This document shows, one piece after another, positions 1 through 8,748 of a stretch of 56,071 nucleotides of DNA. Made by a program: the position numbers and the translations under genes. The notes beneath the pieces are model-generated. The model was given only the letters and a program-made list of their open reading frames with translations. It was not told the origin of the DNA and ran no database searches. How positions within the stretch are numbered: the first letter of the stretch is position 1; each line of letters opens with the position of its first letter. The DNA is from an uncultured Geobacter sp. (lineage in GTDB: Bacteria; Desulfobacterota; Desulfuromonadia; Geobacterales; Geobacteraceae): the NCBI GenBank assembly GCA_937886325.1, contig CALABV010000198.1:1-56071 (forward strand), written 5' to 3'.

Positions 1-2
1 TC

Positions 3-3000
3 CTATTCGTCGGTCGGCACCACAGGCGGGGCCGGTTCCGGCACGATCTTGACGAATCCGGTGCGGCATCTCGCGATGACACCCTCCACCCAGTCCGCCT
101 CTTCGTCCTGGTGGGAGGAGATCAGTTCCCGGTGATAGAGACCGAGGAGCTCCTCCAGTGCCGCAAGGTCGTCCTCCTCCAGGTCGCGGATCGTCACATG
201 GGCGCCCTTGGCCAGTCTGCGGCGCAGCGCCTCCCGATCCATGCCCATCTCCGGATCCAGGCGGCAGAAGACCGTGCCGCCGGTCATGCCCGAGCATATC
301 CAGGGACCCGGGTCTCCCAGCACCACGACACGCCCCGCTGTCATGTATTCGAAGGCGAACCCCTTCAGATTGGCCCTCTCGGCGAGGTACCCTCCGGAAT
401 CGTCGAGGGGGCGGCGGATACGCCCCCCCAGCACCACGTCGCCGCCCGAGAGGCGGATGCAGGCCCGGCTGTCCGCATCCCCCTGAATCAGGAAGGTTCC
501 TCCCTGCGCCCCGTAGGCAAGACCTTTGCCCACCGATCCGCCGACCCGGACCCCGTGGCGGTTCTCCCCTTTCAGGACCGTTATTCTGCCGCCGTTCGCG
601 GATTTCCCCACCCCGTCCTGCGCCCCCCCCTCCACGAGGATGGTGAGGGGATCCGCGGTGAAAGCGCCCAAGCCGTTGCCGGGGATGGAATCGCGACGGA
701 AGTGGAGGACCGCGTCACGCGCCCCGGCCAGCCGTCCTTCCCGGCAGGCCCTCACCATGGCGCCGGCCAGGTAGGTGCCGATGGCCCGGTCCGAGCTGGA
801 GGCGTTGTCGTCGTTATAGTGGACCCGTTCGCTCCCGCCGTCGAATGCCTCGGTGACCAGGCCGGATATGAGCGAGGTAAGGTAATTGAGGGGCTTGCGG
901 ATGATGCGGACCGCGCTCTCGTCGCGTCGGGTGATGCCGTGGGGCGGCGGGGCCAGGAGGGCGGCAAGGTTCAGGCGGTCCAGTCCCCTGGTCTGCTCCA
1001 GCAGGTGCGCGTCTCCCACCAGGTCCCGGGTGCGGCGGTAGCCCAGCTTGGCGGTCAGGGTGCGGATCTCCCGGCCCAGTGCCCGGAAAAAGGTGGTCTG
1101 GTAGATGACCCCGTTTTCCAGCACCCGCGGTACAAAGCGTTTCAACCCCCGGTCGCGAGCCTCTTCAGTGGTCTCAATCTGGGTGGCGATCCCCACGTGG
1201 CAGGTGCCCAGATGGCAGCCCCGGCATGCGGTGCAGCCGATGACCACCATTGCCATGGTGCCGAAGCCGACCCGGTTGGCGCCGAGGAGCATGAGCTTTA
1301 CCACGTCGCGGCCGGTCTTTGCCCCGCCATCGGCCCAGATCTCCAGGCGATCCCGCATCCCCGCCTCAACGAGGGCGCAGTGCGCTTCCCGGACGCCTAT
1401 CTCCACCGGAAACCCCACATACTTGACCGCATGCCGCCGCGCCGCTCCGGTGCCGCCGTCATAGCCGCTGATGGTGATGATGTCGGCCCCGGCCTTGGCG
1501 ACCCCCAGGGAGATGGTGCCGATGCCCGCGACAGCCGGAACCTTCACGGAGATGCGGGCGTGGGGGTTGGCGGTGCGCAGCTCCTCGACGATCTGGGCCA
1601 GGTCCTCGATGGAGTATATGTCGTGGTTGTTGGAAGGTGAGATGAGTGTCACTCCGGGCGCCGCATGGCGGGCCGCCGCGATCTTCTCCGTCACCTTGAA
1701 TCCGGGCAGGTGCCCCCCTTCTCCCGGTTTCGCCCCCTGGCCGACCTTGATCTCCAGGAAGTCGGTGGAGTTCAGGTACTCCATGGTCACCCCGAACCTG
1801 CCGGAGGCAATCTGCTGGCCGCGGTTTTTCCGGTACATCCCCAGCATATCGGCGATTTCCCCCCCCTCGCCGTTCATGCATACGATATTCAGGCGCCGCG
1901 CCGTCTCGGCGTAGATGCGGAACGGGGTCTCCCCCTGGGAACCGAAGCTCATGGCCGAGATGAGGATGGGGAGGTCGTGCCCGCCTACGGAGGCATCCAC
2001 CTCGGCCGGGTCCACGGCCACCTCGTCACGAAAGCGGAAGTCGGTCAGATGGCGTATGGCCAGGGGATGCTCATTTTCCAGCTGCCGCACCAGTCTCGAC
2101 AACTCGGCGTAATTCTCCTCCATCTTGGCCACCGCGCCCACCATCTTCCATATGCGCGGATAGATGCGGAACTGGGTCTCCACCGGCTGCGGCCGGCTGC
2201 TCCGCGCAAGCTTGCGTCTCTCCCGCCCGTCCACCTCCAGGTGCTCGAAAGTCAGGCCCTTCAAGGCGGATCCGCAGAAATTTGGCGCGCCGAAGACCGC
2301 GGCCACCTCGTCGGAAAGGCCTATCGAGGCGAAGAACCTGCCGTATCCGCCCATCTCGTGGGTCCCCATGGTGGAGATGACCTTTTCCAACCCGACACGC
2401 AGTACCCCCAGCAGGCTCCGCACCCCGTTCTCCTCCTCGTCCGCCACCTCCCACATGAGGTAGGGGCAGAGGGCGTCTGCGCCCATTCCCAGGAGGAACG
2501 CCAGGTCATGGAGGTCGCGGAGCGCTCCGGAGCGAACGACCAGGGAGCACCGCCGCCGCAGGTTTTCCCCTCCAGCGCCGCTCGCCTCCCGCAGCGCCCG
2601 ATGTACGGCCGCGGTCGCCAGGCCCGGATCGAGGAAGGAGAGCGCGCCGGTGAATGCCGCGCCGTCGTCCAGCAGGAGGAGCCTGCATCCCCGAGAAACC
2701 GCCGAAACCGCTTCGGACCGGAGCCTTGCCAGGCTTCCGCTGACGGTCTCTCCGGGGCGGAGTGTACAGGAGATGATTCGGCAGCGGCCACGGCCGGAGG
2801 AAAAAAAGGCGAGAAGGTCTTCCAGGGCGCAGGTCCCGGCCTCCCGTGCGATGGTCCGGTCCGGGGAAGAGGATTCACGGCGCCTCCCCCCGGTGAGGAG
2901 GGGCGTCTCCAGCAGAACGGCTTGTCGGCCCCCCTTGCGCAGGATGGGGCGCGGCCCGAGGTGTATCCGGGTGGAAAAGTGCTCCTTTTCCCTCTCCCGG

Positions 3001-4538
3001 TCGATGGCGGGATTTGTCACGACCGCCACCTGCTCCTTGAAGAAATCGGACAGGTTCTGGCGCGATGCCGAGAGGGCCGCCAGGGGGCCGTCGTAGCCGA
3101 GGGAGGCGATGGGTTCCCTCCCCTTCTTCGCCGACTGGCGCAGGGAAAGGAGATCGCTGGTCTTCCAGGCATTGGCCGCATGCAGGTTCTCCTGCCGCAG
3201 CCCGGCCATGCGCCGGAACGGGGCCGACGCCTCAGCAGGGGCTTCCGGAAGGTCGGTCGTCCGGACGTGCTCCCGTTCGTGGGCCGCCAGATCGGTGAGG
3301 CCGCGAACCGCGGCCAGGGCTTCGGCGATCAGTTCCCCATGCTCGAAGATCTGCACCGGCCGGCCGGGAGACATGCGCAGCCCCACCTTTTCCCCCGGCG
3401 CCAAGGGGCGGGGGTCGGATACCACCTCACCGTGGGGAACCACTCCCAGTTCGGATGAGGCGAAATATTCCGTTTCCGTCTCGCCGAACCAGAGGGGGCG
3501 AAGGCCGAGCGCATCGACGCTGAGCACGAGCCCATCGCCACAGCGGGCGATGACGGCCGCCGGCCCCTGGGCGCTGGCCGCCAGGAAGCGGCGGAACAGG
3601 GTGTACAGGCAGCGGAGCTCGGGGGGCATCCTCTCCATCTCGCTGACGATGGGAGGGAAAACCATCTCCATGGCCGCGAAAAGGGAAAGGCCGTGCCGGT
3701 TCATCAACCCTTCCAGGAGACGGTTCAGGTCCTGGGAGTCGCTCCCGCCGGACGGCAGGGCGATCCCCATCATGCGCGCCTCGTCGCGCAGCCGTTCGAT
3801 GGTGTTTATCTCGCCGTTGTGCGCCAGCAGCCCGAAGGGTTGCGCGCGGAGCACCGTGGGCAGGGTATTGGTGGAATAGCGGCTGTGGCCGATGGTGACA
3901 CGTGACAGGAAATCGCGGCGCTTCAGGTCGGGATAGTAGCGGGGGAGGATCTCGGGAGCGCCGTGCACCTTGTACACCGCGATGTCGGTCGAAAGGGACG
4001 CCGCATGGACCGGCGTCTCCCCTTCGATCTCCAGCGCGAGAGCGGACAGGGTCTCCGGGGCGCGTTTCGAATCCGGGCAGCGGAGCGCCACCTGCCAGAA
4101 AAAGGGCTCGTCCCGGCGGGCATTGGACGCCAGCACATCGCTCCTGACCGGACCGGGACGTTCCGTGAGAACCTCAATCCCGTGGTCCGCGAAACGTCGC
4201 AGGGTCTTTTCCCTGAAAGCCGGATCCTCGGCAATCACCTGCCGGGGCACAAGGAAATGTCCGAGGGCGAATGCGGGCGAATCGGCCAGTTCGCCGGGAC
4301 GTCCCGCCTCTTCCAGGGCCTCGCGCCACAGGAGACGGGGGATATCGGTGAGCACGCCGCAGCCGTCCCCCTCGCCGTTTATCTCTCCGGCCCGGTGCCC
4401 CATCTTCACCAGGGCCTCGATGGTGCGCTGCAGATTGCCGTGGGTCGGCTTGGCGGTTTTGTTGCAGTAGCAGATAATTGCGCATGCGTCCCGCTCTACG
4501 GGGAGGAGTTCGTTGGTTTCGTTCTCGGGTGTATTCAT
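3..4538 (-). CDS. gltB: Glutamate synthase large subunit (GltB)
   Basis: Makes two glutamates from glutamine and 2-oxoglutarate in ammonium assimilation. The 1511-residue protein has the GltB order: class II glutamine amidotransferase domain, central domain, FMN/2-oxoglutarate synthase domain, and C-terminal Gly-rich beta-helix. A 3Fe-4S motif, C-x5-C-x4-C, lies near residues 1100-1113 (GCTACRGCHLGTC). The N-terminus is unusual: the likely nucleophile is Cys19 in ERDACAIICY rather than the common CGVGF, so an 18-residue propeptide would be removed. The glutamine-site segment HRAGEINGEGDGCG follows. The start has a GGAGG ribosome site just upstream. Stop is at the window edge, so a gltD partner, if adjacent, lies outside. 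Function is confident; the electron donor cannot be judged. Confidence 0.95.
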   Translation of the reverse strand: MNTPENETNELLPVERDACAIICYCNKTAKPTHGNLQRTIEALVKMGHRAGEINGEGDGCGVLTDIPRLLWREALEEAGRPGELADSPAFALGHFLVPRQVIAEDPAFREKTLRRFADHGIEVLTERPGPVRSDVLASNARRDEPFFWQVALRCPDSKRAPETLSALALEIEGETPVHAASLSTDIAVYKVHGAPEILPRYYPDLKRRDFLSRVTIGHSRYSTNTLPTVLRAQPFGLLAHNGEINTIERLRDEARMMGIALPSGGSDSQDLNRLLEGLMNRHGLSLFAAMEMVFPPIVSEMERMPPELRCLYTLFRRFLAASAQGPAAVIARCGDGLVLSVDALGLRPLWFGETETEYFASSELGVVPHGEVVSDPRPLAPGEKVGLRMSPGRPVQIFEHGELIAEALAAVRGLTDLAAHEREHVRTTDLPEAPAEASAPFRRMAGLRQENLHAANAWKTSDLLSLRQSAKKGREPIASLGYDGPLAALSASRQNLSDFFKEQVAVVTNPAIDREREKEHFSTRIHLGPRPILRKGGRQAVLLETPLLTGGRRRESSSPDRTIAREAGTCALEDLLAFFSSGRGRCRIISCTLRPGETVSGSLARLRSEAVSAVSRGCRLLLLDDGAAFTGALSFLDPGLATAAVHRALREASGAGGENLRRRCSLVVRSGALRDLHDLAFLLGMGADALCPYLMWEVADEEENGVRSLLGVLRVGLEKVISTMGTHEMGGYGRFFASIGLSDEVAAVFGAPNFCGSALKGLTFEHLEVDGRERRKLARSSRPQPVETQFRIYPRIWKMVGAVAKMEENYAELSRLVRQLENEHPLAIRHLTDFRFRDEVAVDPAEVDASVGGHDLPILISAMSFGSQGETPFRIYAETARRLNIVCMNGEGGEIADMLGMYRKNRGQQIASGRFGVTMEYLNSTDFLEIKVGQGAKPGEGGHLPGFKVTEKIAAARHAAPGVTLISPSNNHDIYSIEDLAQIVEELRTANPHARISVKVPAVAGIGTISLGVAKAGADIITISGYDGGTGAARRHAVKYVGFPVEIGVREAHCALVEAGMRDRLEIWADGGAKTGRDVVKLMLLGANRVGFGTMAMVVIGCTACRGCHLGTCHVGIATQIETTEEARDRGLKRFVPRVLENGVIYQTTFFRALGREIRTLTAKLGYRRTRDLVGDAHLLEQTRGLDRLNLAALLAPPPHGITRRDESAVRIIRKPLNYLTSLISGLVTEAFDGGSERVHYNDDNASSSDRAIGTYLAGAMVRACREGRLAGARDAVLHFRRDSIPGNGLGAFTADPLTILVEGGAQDGVGKSANGGRITVLKGENRHGVRVGGSVGKGLAYGAQGGTFLIQGDADSRACIRLSGGDVVLGGRIRRPLDDSGGYLAERANLKGFAFEYMTAGRVVVLGDPGPWICSGMTGGTVFCRLDPEMGMDREALRRRLAKGAHVTIRDLEEDDLAALEELLGLYHRELISSHQDEEADWVEGVIARCRTGFVKIVPEPAPPVVPTDE

Positions 4539-4650
4539 GGAGACCTCCGGATACCCGGCCGGACCGGGATGGTACAGGCGTCGACGGAGCGGGTCGCCGT
4601 ACGGTAATCATAGCCTGTTTCCCGTGTCTGTAAACCATTTCACCTGGACC

Positions 4651-4826
4651 CATGACGCCTTCACGCCTTCGACTTCGCGGAACGCCTCGGTTTCCTGCAT
4701 TGGCGTGGGTTGAACCGGACCGACGAAGGTCACCCGGCGTCCCCCGGCGTGAACCGGCATCGGCGACGTTCAAACCCCGGCATTCCCCTCGTCCCGGCCT
4801 TCAGACATCACGGACTCAGGATTTCA
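4651..4826. repeat. Dispersed intergenic repeat, copy 1
   Basis: About 175 bp between the divergent gltB and the 4891 gene that matches, with scattered changes, the stretch at 25590-25762 in the same orientation. The best conserved block is the first 50 bp, containing the words TTCACGCCTTCG and GCGGAACGCCTCGGTT. Short inverted words (CCTTCGAC and GACGAAGG here) suggest a foldable element. It encodes no plausible protein. Boundaries are approximate. Confidence 0.75.
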
Positions 4827-4890
4827 AGGGTGGACAGGCGGCGGGAAATTACGGATACTGGGGAAACAATTCTCGCACGGGGAGGCGGAT

Positions 4891-5241
4891 ATGAAGGGAT
4901 TCCTGATGAAATGGCTGATCAACGCCATTTCCCTGGTGGTCGTGGTCCATGTGGTATCGGGCATTCGCACCGACCGCTGGGAAACCACGGTGGTGGCGGC
5001 GCTGGTGCTCGGACTGCTGAACGCCTTTCTCCGGCCGCTGCTGATGCTCCTGACCCTTCCCGTGAACCTGCTGACCCTCGGTCTTTTCACGTTTGTCGTC
5101 AACGGTTTCATCTTCTACCTGGCGGCCTGGCTTGTGAGCGGTTTTATCGTTGCCGGATTCTGGAGCGCCTTTCTCGGCGCCCTGGTGTTCAGCATCATCA
5201 GTTTCCTGCTGAGCATGCTCATAAACCCGGAAGGGAAATGA
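4891..5241 (+). CDS. Phage holin family IV-type membrane protein
   Basis: A 116-residue protein made almost entirely of membrane segments: about four hydrophobic stretches (residues 7-22, 32-52, 55-80, 85-112) joined by short loops. The repeated pattern LGLLNAFLRPLLMLLTLPVNLLTLGLF is typical of the small four-helix family catalogued as superfamily IV phage holins and widespread in bacterial chromosomes. Its role in the chromosome is not established. A GGAGG site precedes the ATG. No phage genes lie nearby, so I do not read it as prophage. Confidence 0.8.
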   Translation: MKGFLMKWLINAISLVVVVHVVSGIRTDRWETTVVAALVLGLLNAFLRPLLMLLTLPVNLLTLGLFTFVVNGFIFYLAAWLVSGFIVAGFWSAFLGALVFSIISFLLSMLINPEGK

Positions 5242-5285
5242 CGACACGGGCAGTCCGGGGGTACGGCGCCTTACGTATTGAACCG

Positions 5286-5314
5286 TTGACGAAAAAAGCC
5301 ATTTGTGGTCTACT
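5286..5314 (+). promoter_or_regulatory. Possible sigma-70 promoter for folK
   Basis: TTGACG at 5286-5291 and TCTACT at 5309-5314 are separated by 17 bases. Transcription would begin about at the folK ATG (5322), giving a nearly leaderless message. This rests on pattern matching only. Confidence 0.3.
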
Positions 5315-5321
5315 CGACCCC

Positions 5322-5810
5322 ATGGATTCCGCAGCGTACGTCTGCCTTGGGTCGAACCTTGGTGATCGTGAACTGAACCTTCTCCGGGCCATTGCCGAAA
5401 TCGGCAGGATCCCCGGTTCCCGTATCACCGCCCTGTCCGGTTTCTACGATACGGAACCGGTGGGTCCGGTCCCCCAGGACAACTTTCTGAATGCCGTTCT
5501 CCGCCTTGAAACCTGCCTCGCACCGCACCACCTCCTCGCTGAACTGCAACGGATTGAGACGGATGTGTTCCGCCGCACGCGGACGATTGCCCGGGGACCC
5601 CGTACCATGGATCTGGATATCCTCCTCTATGACGACCTGGTCCTGGAGGACGCGGATCTGGCCATTCCCCATCCCCGGCTCCATGAACGCCGCTTCGTCC
5701 TCGTTCCCCTGGCCGAGATAGCCCCTGATCACATCCACCCGACCCTCCATGTCACTGTGGCGGAGCTCCTGCGGAACCTGCCGCCGGGAGAGCGGGTGAC
5801 GAAAGTTTAA
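5322..5810 (+). CDS. folK: 2-amino-4-hydroxy-6-hydroxymethyldihydropteridine diphosphokinase
   Basis: Transfers pyrophosphate from ATP to hydroxymethyl-dihydropterin in folate synthesis. The 162-residue protein starts with YVCLGSNLGDRELNL, the family's opening motif, and carries the signature block RTRTIARGPRTMDLDILLYDD (about residues 84-104) followed by IPHPRLHERRFVLVPLAEIAP. Both are diagnostic of FolK. The ATG at 5322 was chosen because homology starts right there; the frame is open upstream but without family similarity. Length is normal. The gene is followed after 15 bases by the YHS gene. Confidence 0.95.
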   Translation: MDSAAYVCLGSNLGDRELNLLRAIAEIGRIPGSRITALSGFYDTEPVGPVPQDNFLNAVLRLETCLAPHHLLAELQRIETDVFRRTRTIARGPRTMDLDILLYDDLVLEDADLAIPHPRLHERRFVLVPLAEIAPDHIHPTLHVTVAELLRNLPPGERVTKV

Positions 5811-5825
5811 GGAAAGGGAGGACGC

Positions 5826-6074
5826 GTGGTAAGGATTCTGCTCTATATTCTCATCGGCTACGGCCTGTATCTGCTGGCGCGGATTTTTCTGCGCAAGAGC
5901 CGGCCTCCCCGCCCGCGAAGGGGTGACGAGGTGGAGACCTTCCAGGATCCCGTGTGCGGGGTCTATGTGACAAGGGGAGACGCCGTATCGGCGAAGATTG
6001 AAGGAAAATGGGTATATTTCTGCTCTACCGAGTGTCGGGATACCTACCGGCGCAACCTTGAAAATACAGCATAA
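5826..6074 (+). CDS. Small membrane-anchored YHS-domain protein
   Basis: An 82-residue protein starting with GTG, with GGAGG about 5 bases upstream. Residues 2-20 form one membrane segment, followed by a basic stretch (RKSRPPRPRR). Residues 38-75 form a YHS domain: DPVCGVYVTRGDAV, then YFCSTECRDTY. YHS domains usually bind metal through these cysteines, but the ligand here is unknown. The gene lies 15 bases after folK and 20 before tal, so the three may be co-transcribed. No pathway link is apparent. Confidence 0.85.
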   Translation: MVRILLYILIGYGLYLLARIFLRKSRPPRPRRGDEVETFQDPVCGVYVTRGDAVSAKIEGKWVYFCSTECRDTYRRNLENTA

Positions 6075-6094
6075 TCGGAAACAGGAGGAAGAAA

Positions 6095-6739
6095 ATGAAG
6101 TTTTTTATCGACACGGCCGATGTGAAGGAAATCCGCGAGGCAAACGCCCTCGGGGTACTGGACGGCGTCACCACCAACCCGTCCCTGGTCGCGAAGTCCG
6201 GCCGGAATTTTATGGAAGTCCTGAAAGAGATAACCGAAATCGTGGACGGGCCCATCTCCGCCGAGGTGGTGGCCCTCGACCATGAGGGGATGATACGCGA
6301 GGCCGAGGAACTGGCCGCCGTCCACCCCAATATCGTTGTGAAGATCCCCATGACCCCTGAAGGGCTCAAGGCGGTAAAGGCCTTGTCCGAGAAGGGGATC
6401 CGGACCAACGTGACCCTGATATTCAGCCCGCTCCAGGCCCTTCTTGCGGCCAAGGCCGGGGCCTCCTACGTCTCCCCCTTCGTGGGCAGGCTGGACGACA
6501 TTTCCCAGGACGGCATGGGGATCATCGAGGACATCCGCACCATCTTCGACAACTACGGGTACCAGGCGGAGATCATCGTCGCCAGTATCCGCAACCCCAT
6601 CCACGTCCTCAATTCGGCCCTTCTGGGCGCCGACATCGCCACCATCCCCTACGCGGTCATCGCCCAGCTCTCCAAGCACCCGCTCACGGACATCGGCATC
6701 GACAAGTTCCTGAAGGACTGGGAAAAGGTTCCAAAGTAG
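6095..6739 (+). CDS. tal: Transaldolase, short (FSA/TalC-like) type
   Basis: Moves a dihydroxyacetone unit between sugar phosphates in the pentose phosphate pathway. The protein has 214 residues, the size of the short decameric transaldolase/fructose-6-phosphate aldolase family. The N-terminus MKFFIDTADVKEI and LDGVTTNPSL are family signatures. The Schiff-base lysine lies in VVKIPMT, and SPFVGRLDDI is also conserved. A GGAGG site precedes ATG. Transaldolase versus aldolase activity cannot be told from this alone. It is the last housekeeping gene before the accessory island. Confidence 0.93.
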   Translation: MKFFIDTADVKEIREANALGVLDGVTTNPSLVAKSGRNFMEVLKEITEIVDGPISAEVVALDHEGMIREAEELAAVHPNIVVKIPMTPEGLKAVKALSEKGIRTNVTLIFSPLQALLAAKAGASYVSPFVGRLDDISQDGMGIIEDIRTIFDNYGYQAEIIVASIRNPIHVLNSALLGADIATIPYAVIAQLSKHPLTDIGIDKFLKDWEKVPK

Positions 6740-6909
6740 GGGCGGCATGCCGACGACCGGCTTTCACCGGTTTCACTTTGTGAAGGAAAAATCCGGAAAG
6801 GTTTTACCCTTATGCTTTTGTTCGAGACGGTGCAAGGACAGGGATGTCCTTCTCGCCGGCAAGCAGGTCGAGCAACCGGACAAATCTCTATCAGCCAGGC
6901 AGGACAGAC

Positions 6910-7686
6910 ATGGACTACGATTTCGATGGCAGAAAGTACGAGAAGGCATCGGTCCATCAGAAAGAGTGGGGTTCCAGCATCATTGCCACTCTCGAGTTCC
7001 GGGGGGACGAGAAGATTCTCGATCTGGGGTGCGGGGATGGGCTCCTTACCTCCCGTATAGCGGATCTTGTCCCCGGCGGAGAGGTGGTCGGCATCGACGG
7101 CTCCAGGGGGATGATCGAGGCAGCGCGGGAGAAGGTGCGCCCCAACCTGAGGTTCATGCTGCTCGATATCAACGACATCGAGTTTGAGGGGGAGTTTGAT
7201 GTCGTGTTTTCCAACGCCGCCCTGCACTGGATCAAAGATCACGGCAAGCTCCTGCGCAACGTGGCCCGTGCCCTCCGCCCGGACGGAAGGGTTCGGTTCA
7301 ACTTTGCAGCCGACGGTAACTGTTTCCATTTTTTCCGGGTGATGCGGGAGGCGATGAGCCGGGAGCCATTCTCCGACTGCTTCCGTGACTTTTCCTGGCC
7401 CTGGTTCATGCCTTCGCTGCAAGCCTACCAAGCCTTGGTAGCGGAGAGCCCGCTGCGGGAGGCCCGGGTTTGGGGCGAGAACGCGGACCGGTACTTTCCC
7501 GATGCGGATACCATGGTGCGCTGGCTCGATCAGCCGAGCCTGGTTCCCTTTCTTCCCCTGGTGGAAAAGGCCCAACGAGACCTGTTCCGGAGTTTCGTCA
7601 TCAACCGGATGATCGAGCTTACCAAGCGAAGTGACGGAACCTGTTTCGAGACCTTCCGGCGGGTGAACCTAGCGGCACAAAAATAG
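6910..7686 (+). CDS. Class I SAM-dependent methyltransferase, trans-aconitate methyltransferase-like
   Basis: A 258-residue methyltransferase. The SAM-binding loop LDLGCGDG is at about residues 37-44, with an acidic loop in VVGIDGS. The post-fold motif VFSNAALHWI closely resembles trans-aconitate 2-methyltransferase (Tam). If the resemblance holds, the substrate would be a carboxylate ester acceptor. That fits the aconitase-like dehydratases later in the island, but this is inference. ATG at 6910 is chosen because similarity starts nearby; the frame opens earlier without family similarity. It is first in the island, followed by a hairpin and 400 bp without a gene, so it may be a separate transcript from luxI. 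Confidence 0.8.
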   Translation: MDYDFDGRKYEKASVHQKEWGSSIIATLEFRGDEKILDLGCGDGLLTSRIADLVPGGEVVGIDGSRGMIEAAREKVRPNLRFMLLDINDIEFEGEFDVVFSNAALHWIKDHGKLLRNVARALRPDGRVRFNFAADGNCFHFFRVMREAMSREPFSDCFRDFSWPWFMPSLQAYQALVAESPLREARVWGENADRYFPDADTMVRWLDQPSLVPFLPLVEKAQRDLFRSFVINRMIELTKRSDGTCFETFRRVNLAAQK

Positions 7687-7694
7687 GCAGAACT

Positions 7695-7735
7695 GCCGGA
7701 AGGGACCGACTCCGCTGGTGTCTGTCCCTTCCGGC
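7695..7735 (+). terminator. Hairpin after the first island methyltransferase
   Basis: A perfect 12-bp inverted repeat (GCCGGAAGGGAC at 7695-7706, complement at 7724-7735) with a 17-base loop, 8 bases after the stop codon. No T-run follows, so it is a weak or factor-dependent terminator, or an RNA-stabilising hairpin. Confidence 0.5.
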
Positions 7736-8133
7736 TCCGCGGCTTCATCAGGGACCATTCTCTCCAACATCCCCTCCCCGCAGCAAGGGCTCCAAGGCAG
7801 AAGCGATACCCAGGAGCGCTGTAAGCTTTCTTCATGAAAACAGACGGAAAAGGCATATAGATGCACCCTTCTCGCACTGTAGTCACCCTCTACCCCTAAT
7901 TTTGTTGCGCACACTTCGGATCTTGTTCGCTTTGCCAGACTTACGACTGATATCTCTCTCCGCATACAACCGTCCAGTTTCACTGAAGCAGTACCCGTTC
8001 CCTCCCCCTTCTCTCTTACCACATGGGCGCATGCCCAGAACAACTATCACTACTAATTAACTATAGCTTATTACAGTTTACAAGTCTATCTTACTTCCCT
8101 TACTATTCCCACACATCGAAGGGAGGAATAGCT
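7736..8133 (+). promoter_or_regulatory. luxI upstream region
   Basis: About 400 bp with no gene I can support. It ends in an AT-rich segment (about 8040-8110) unlike the flanking GC-rich DNA and likely holds the luxI promoter. A dyad TGGGC-GCAT-GCCCA at 8024-8037 lies about 97 bp before the luxI ATG and could be an operator. I looked for a canonical 20-bp lux box (CTG-N10-CAG) and did not find one. Confidence 0.4.
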
Positions 8134-8742
8134 ATGCGTAACAAGATCATTGTTACCCGCGCGGACGACCCTGAATTGCCCACGGTCTTACTGATGAGCA
8201 TGTTCCAATTCCGGCACAAGATCTTCCGTGAGAGGCTCGGCTGGGATGTCATGAGCCTAGACGGTATGGAAGTGGATGTCTTTGACGCGCTGCGGCCGGT
8301 CTACATCCTTTCCAGCGCATCCGATGCGGTGGTCAATGGCTGCTGGAGGCTCCTCCCCACCACCGGTCCCTACATGCTGAAGCACGTATTCCCGGAACTC
8401 CTGCACGGGACCACGCCCCCCCAAACCCCGGAGGTTTGGGAGCTGAGCCGGTTCGCGGTTGACAGCAGCGCGCGGTCGCCCCAAGAGAAGAAGGTGCTCC
8501 GAACCATGTGCGGCATGGTCCAAAACGTGCTTCGCTTCGCCGAGAAAAACGGCATCCGCCAATACGTCACGGTGACCAGCGTCGCCCTGGAGCGTTACTT
8601 CCGGCACTTCGGCGTTCCCATGCGGAGGATTGGAAGCGGTGTCGCCAGCTATCTCGGCGATGTCTGCTCGGTCGCCTGTTACATCGACATAAACGACGAG
8701 CTCCGGGGCGCGGTGAGGCAGCTGGCGGCCGGACTGGAGTAA
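8134..8742 (+). CDS. LuxI-family acyl-homoserine lactone synthase
   Basis: Makes an N-acyl-homoserine lactone signal from SAM and an acyl donor. The 202-residue protein has the invariant LuxI residues in order: Arg27, Phe31, Trp37, Glu46, Asp48, Asp51, Arg72, Phe86, Glu103, Ser105 and Arg106. RLLPTTGPYMLKHVFPELL and WELSRFAVD are textbook family segments. The acyl chain cannot be predicted. GGGAGG at 8121-8126 sits before ATG 8134; an earlier in-frame start lacks family similarity. It heads a tightly packed run: the next gene begins 6 bases after its stop. Its probable receptor is the LuxR gene at 18849-19613. Confidence 0.95.
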   Translation: MRNKIIVTRADDPELPTVLLMSMFQFRHKIFRERLGWDVMSLDGMEVDVFDALRPVYILSSASDAVVNGCWRLLPTTGPYMLKHVFPELLHGTTPPQTPEVWELSRFAVDSSARSPQEKKVLRTMCGMVQNVLRFAEKNGIRQYVTVTSVALERYFRHFGVPMRRIGSGVASYLGDVCSVACYIDINDELRGAVRQLAAGLE

Positions 8743-8748
8743 CGGCTC

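Noticed and set aside
111..1640. Long open frame (509 codons) on the plus strand opposite gltB
   Set aside because: It mirrors a strongly supported gltB, has low-complexity Gly/Ala/His/Pro composition, and matches no family. It is a codon-bias shadow.
4891..5241. Prophage holin
   Set aside because: No lysin, structural or integrase genes nearby; the family is common in chromosomes.
7669..8043. Minus-strand frame of 124 codons before luxI
   Set aside because: No convincing ribosome site or recognisable family; it covers the hairpin and promoter region. Kept as non-coding.
6740..8133. Canonical lux box
   Set aside because: I searched for CTG-N10-CAG-type dyads before the first methyltransferase and luxI and found none convincing. 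An ACCGG-N6-CCGGT dyad at 6756-6771 is as likely to be a tal terminator stem.
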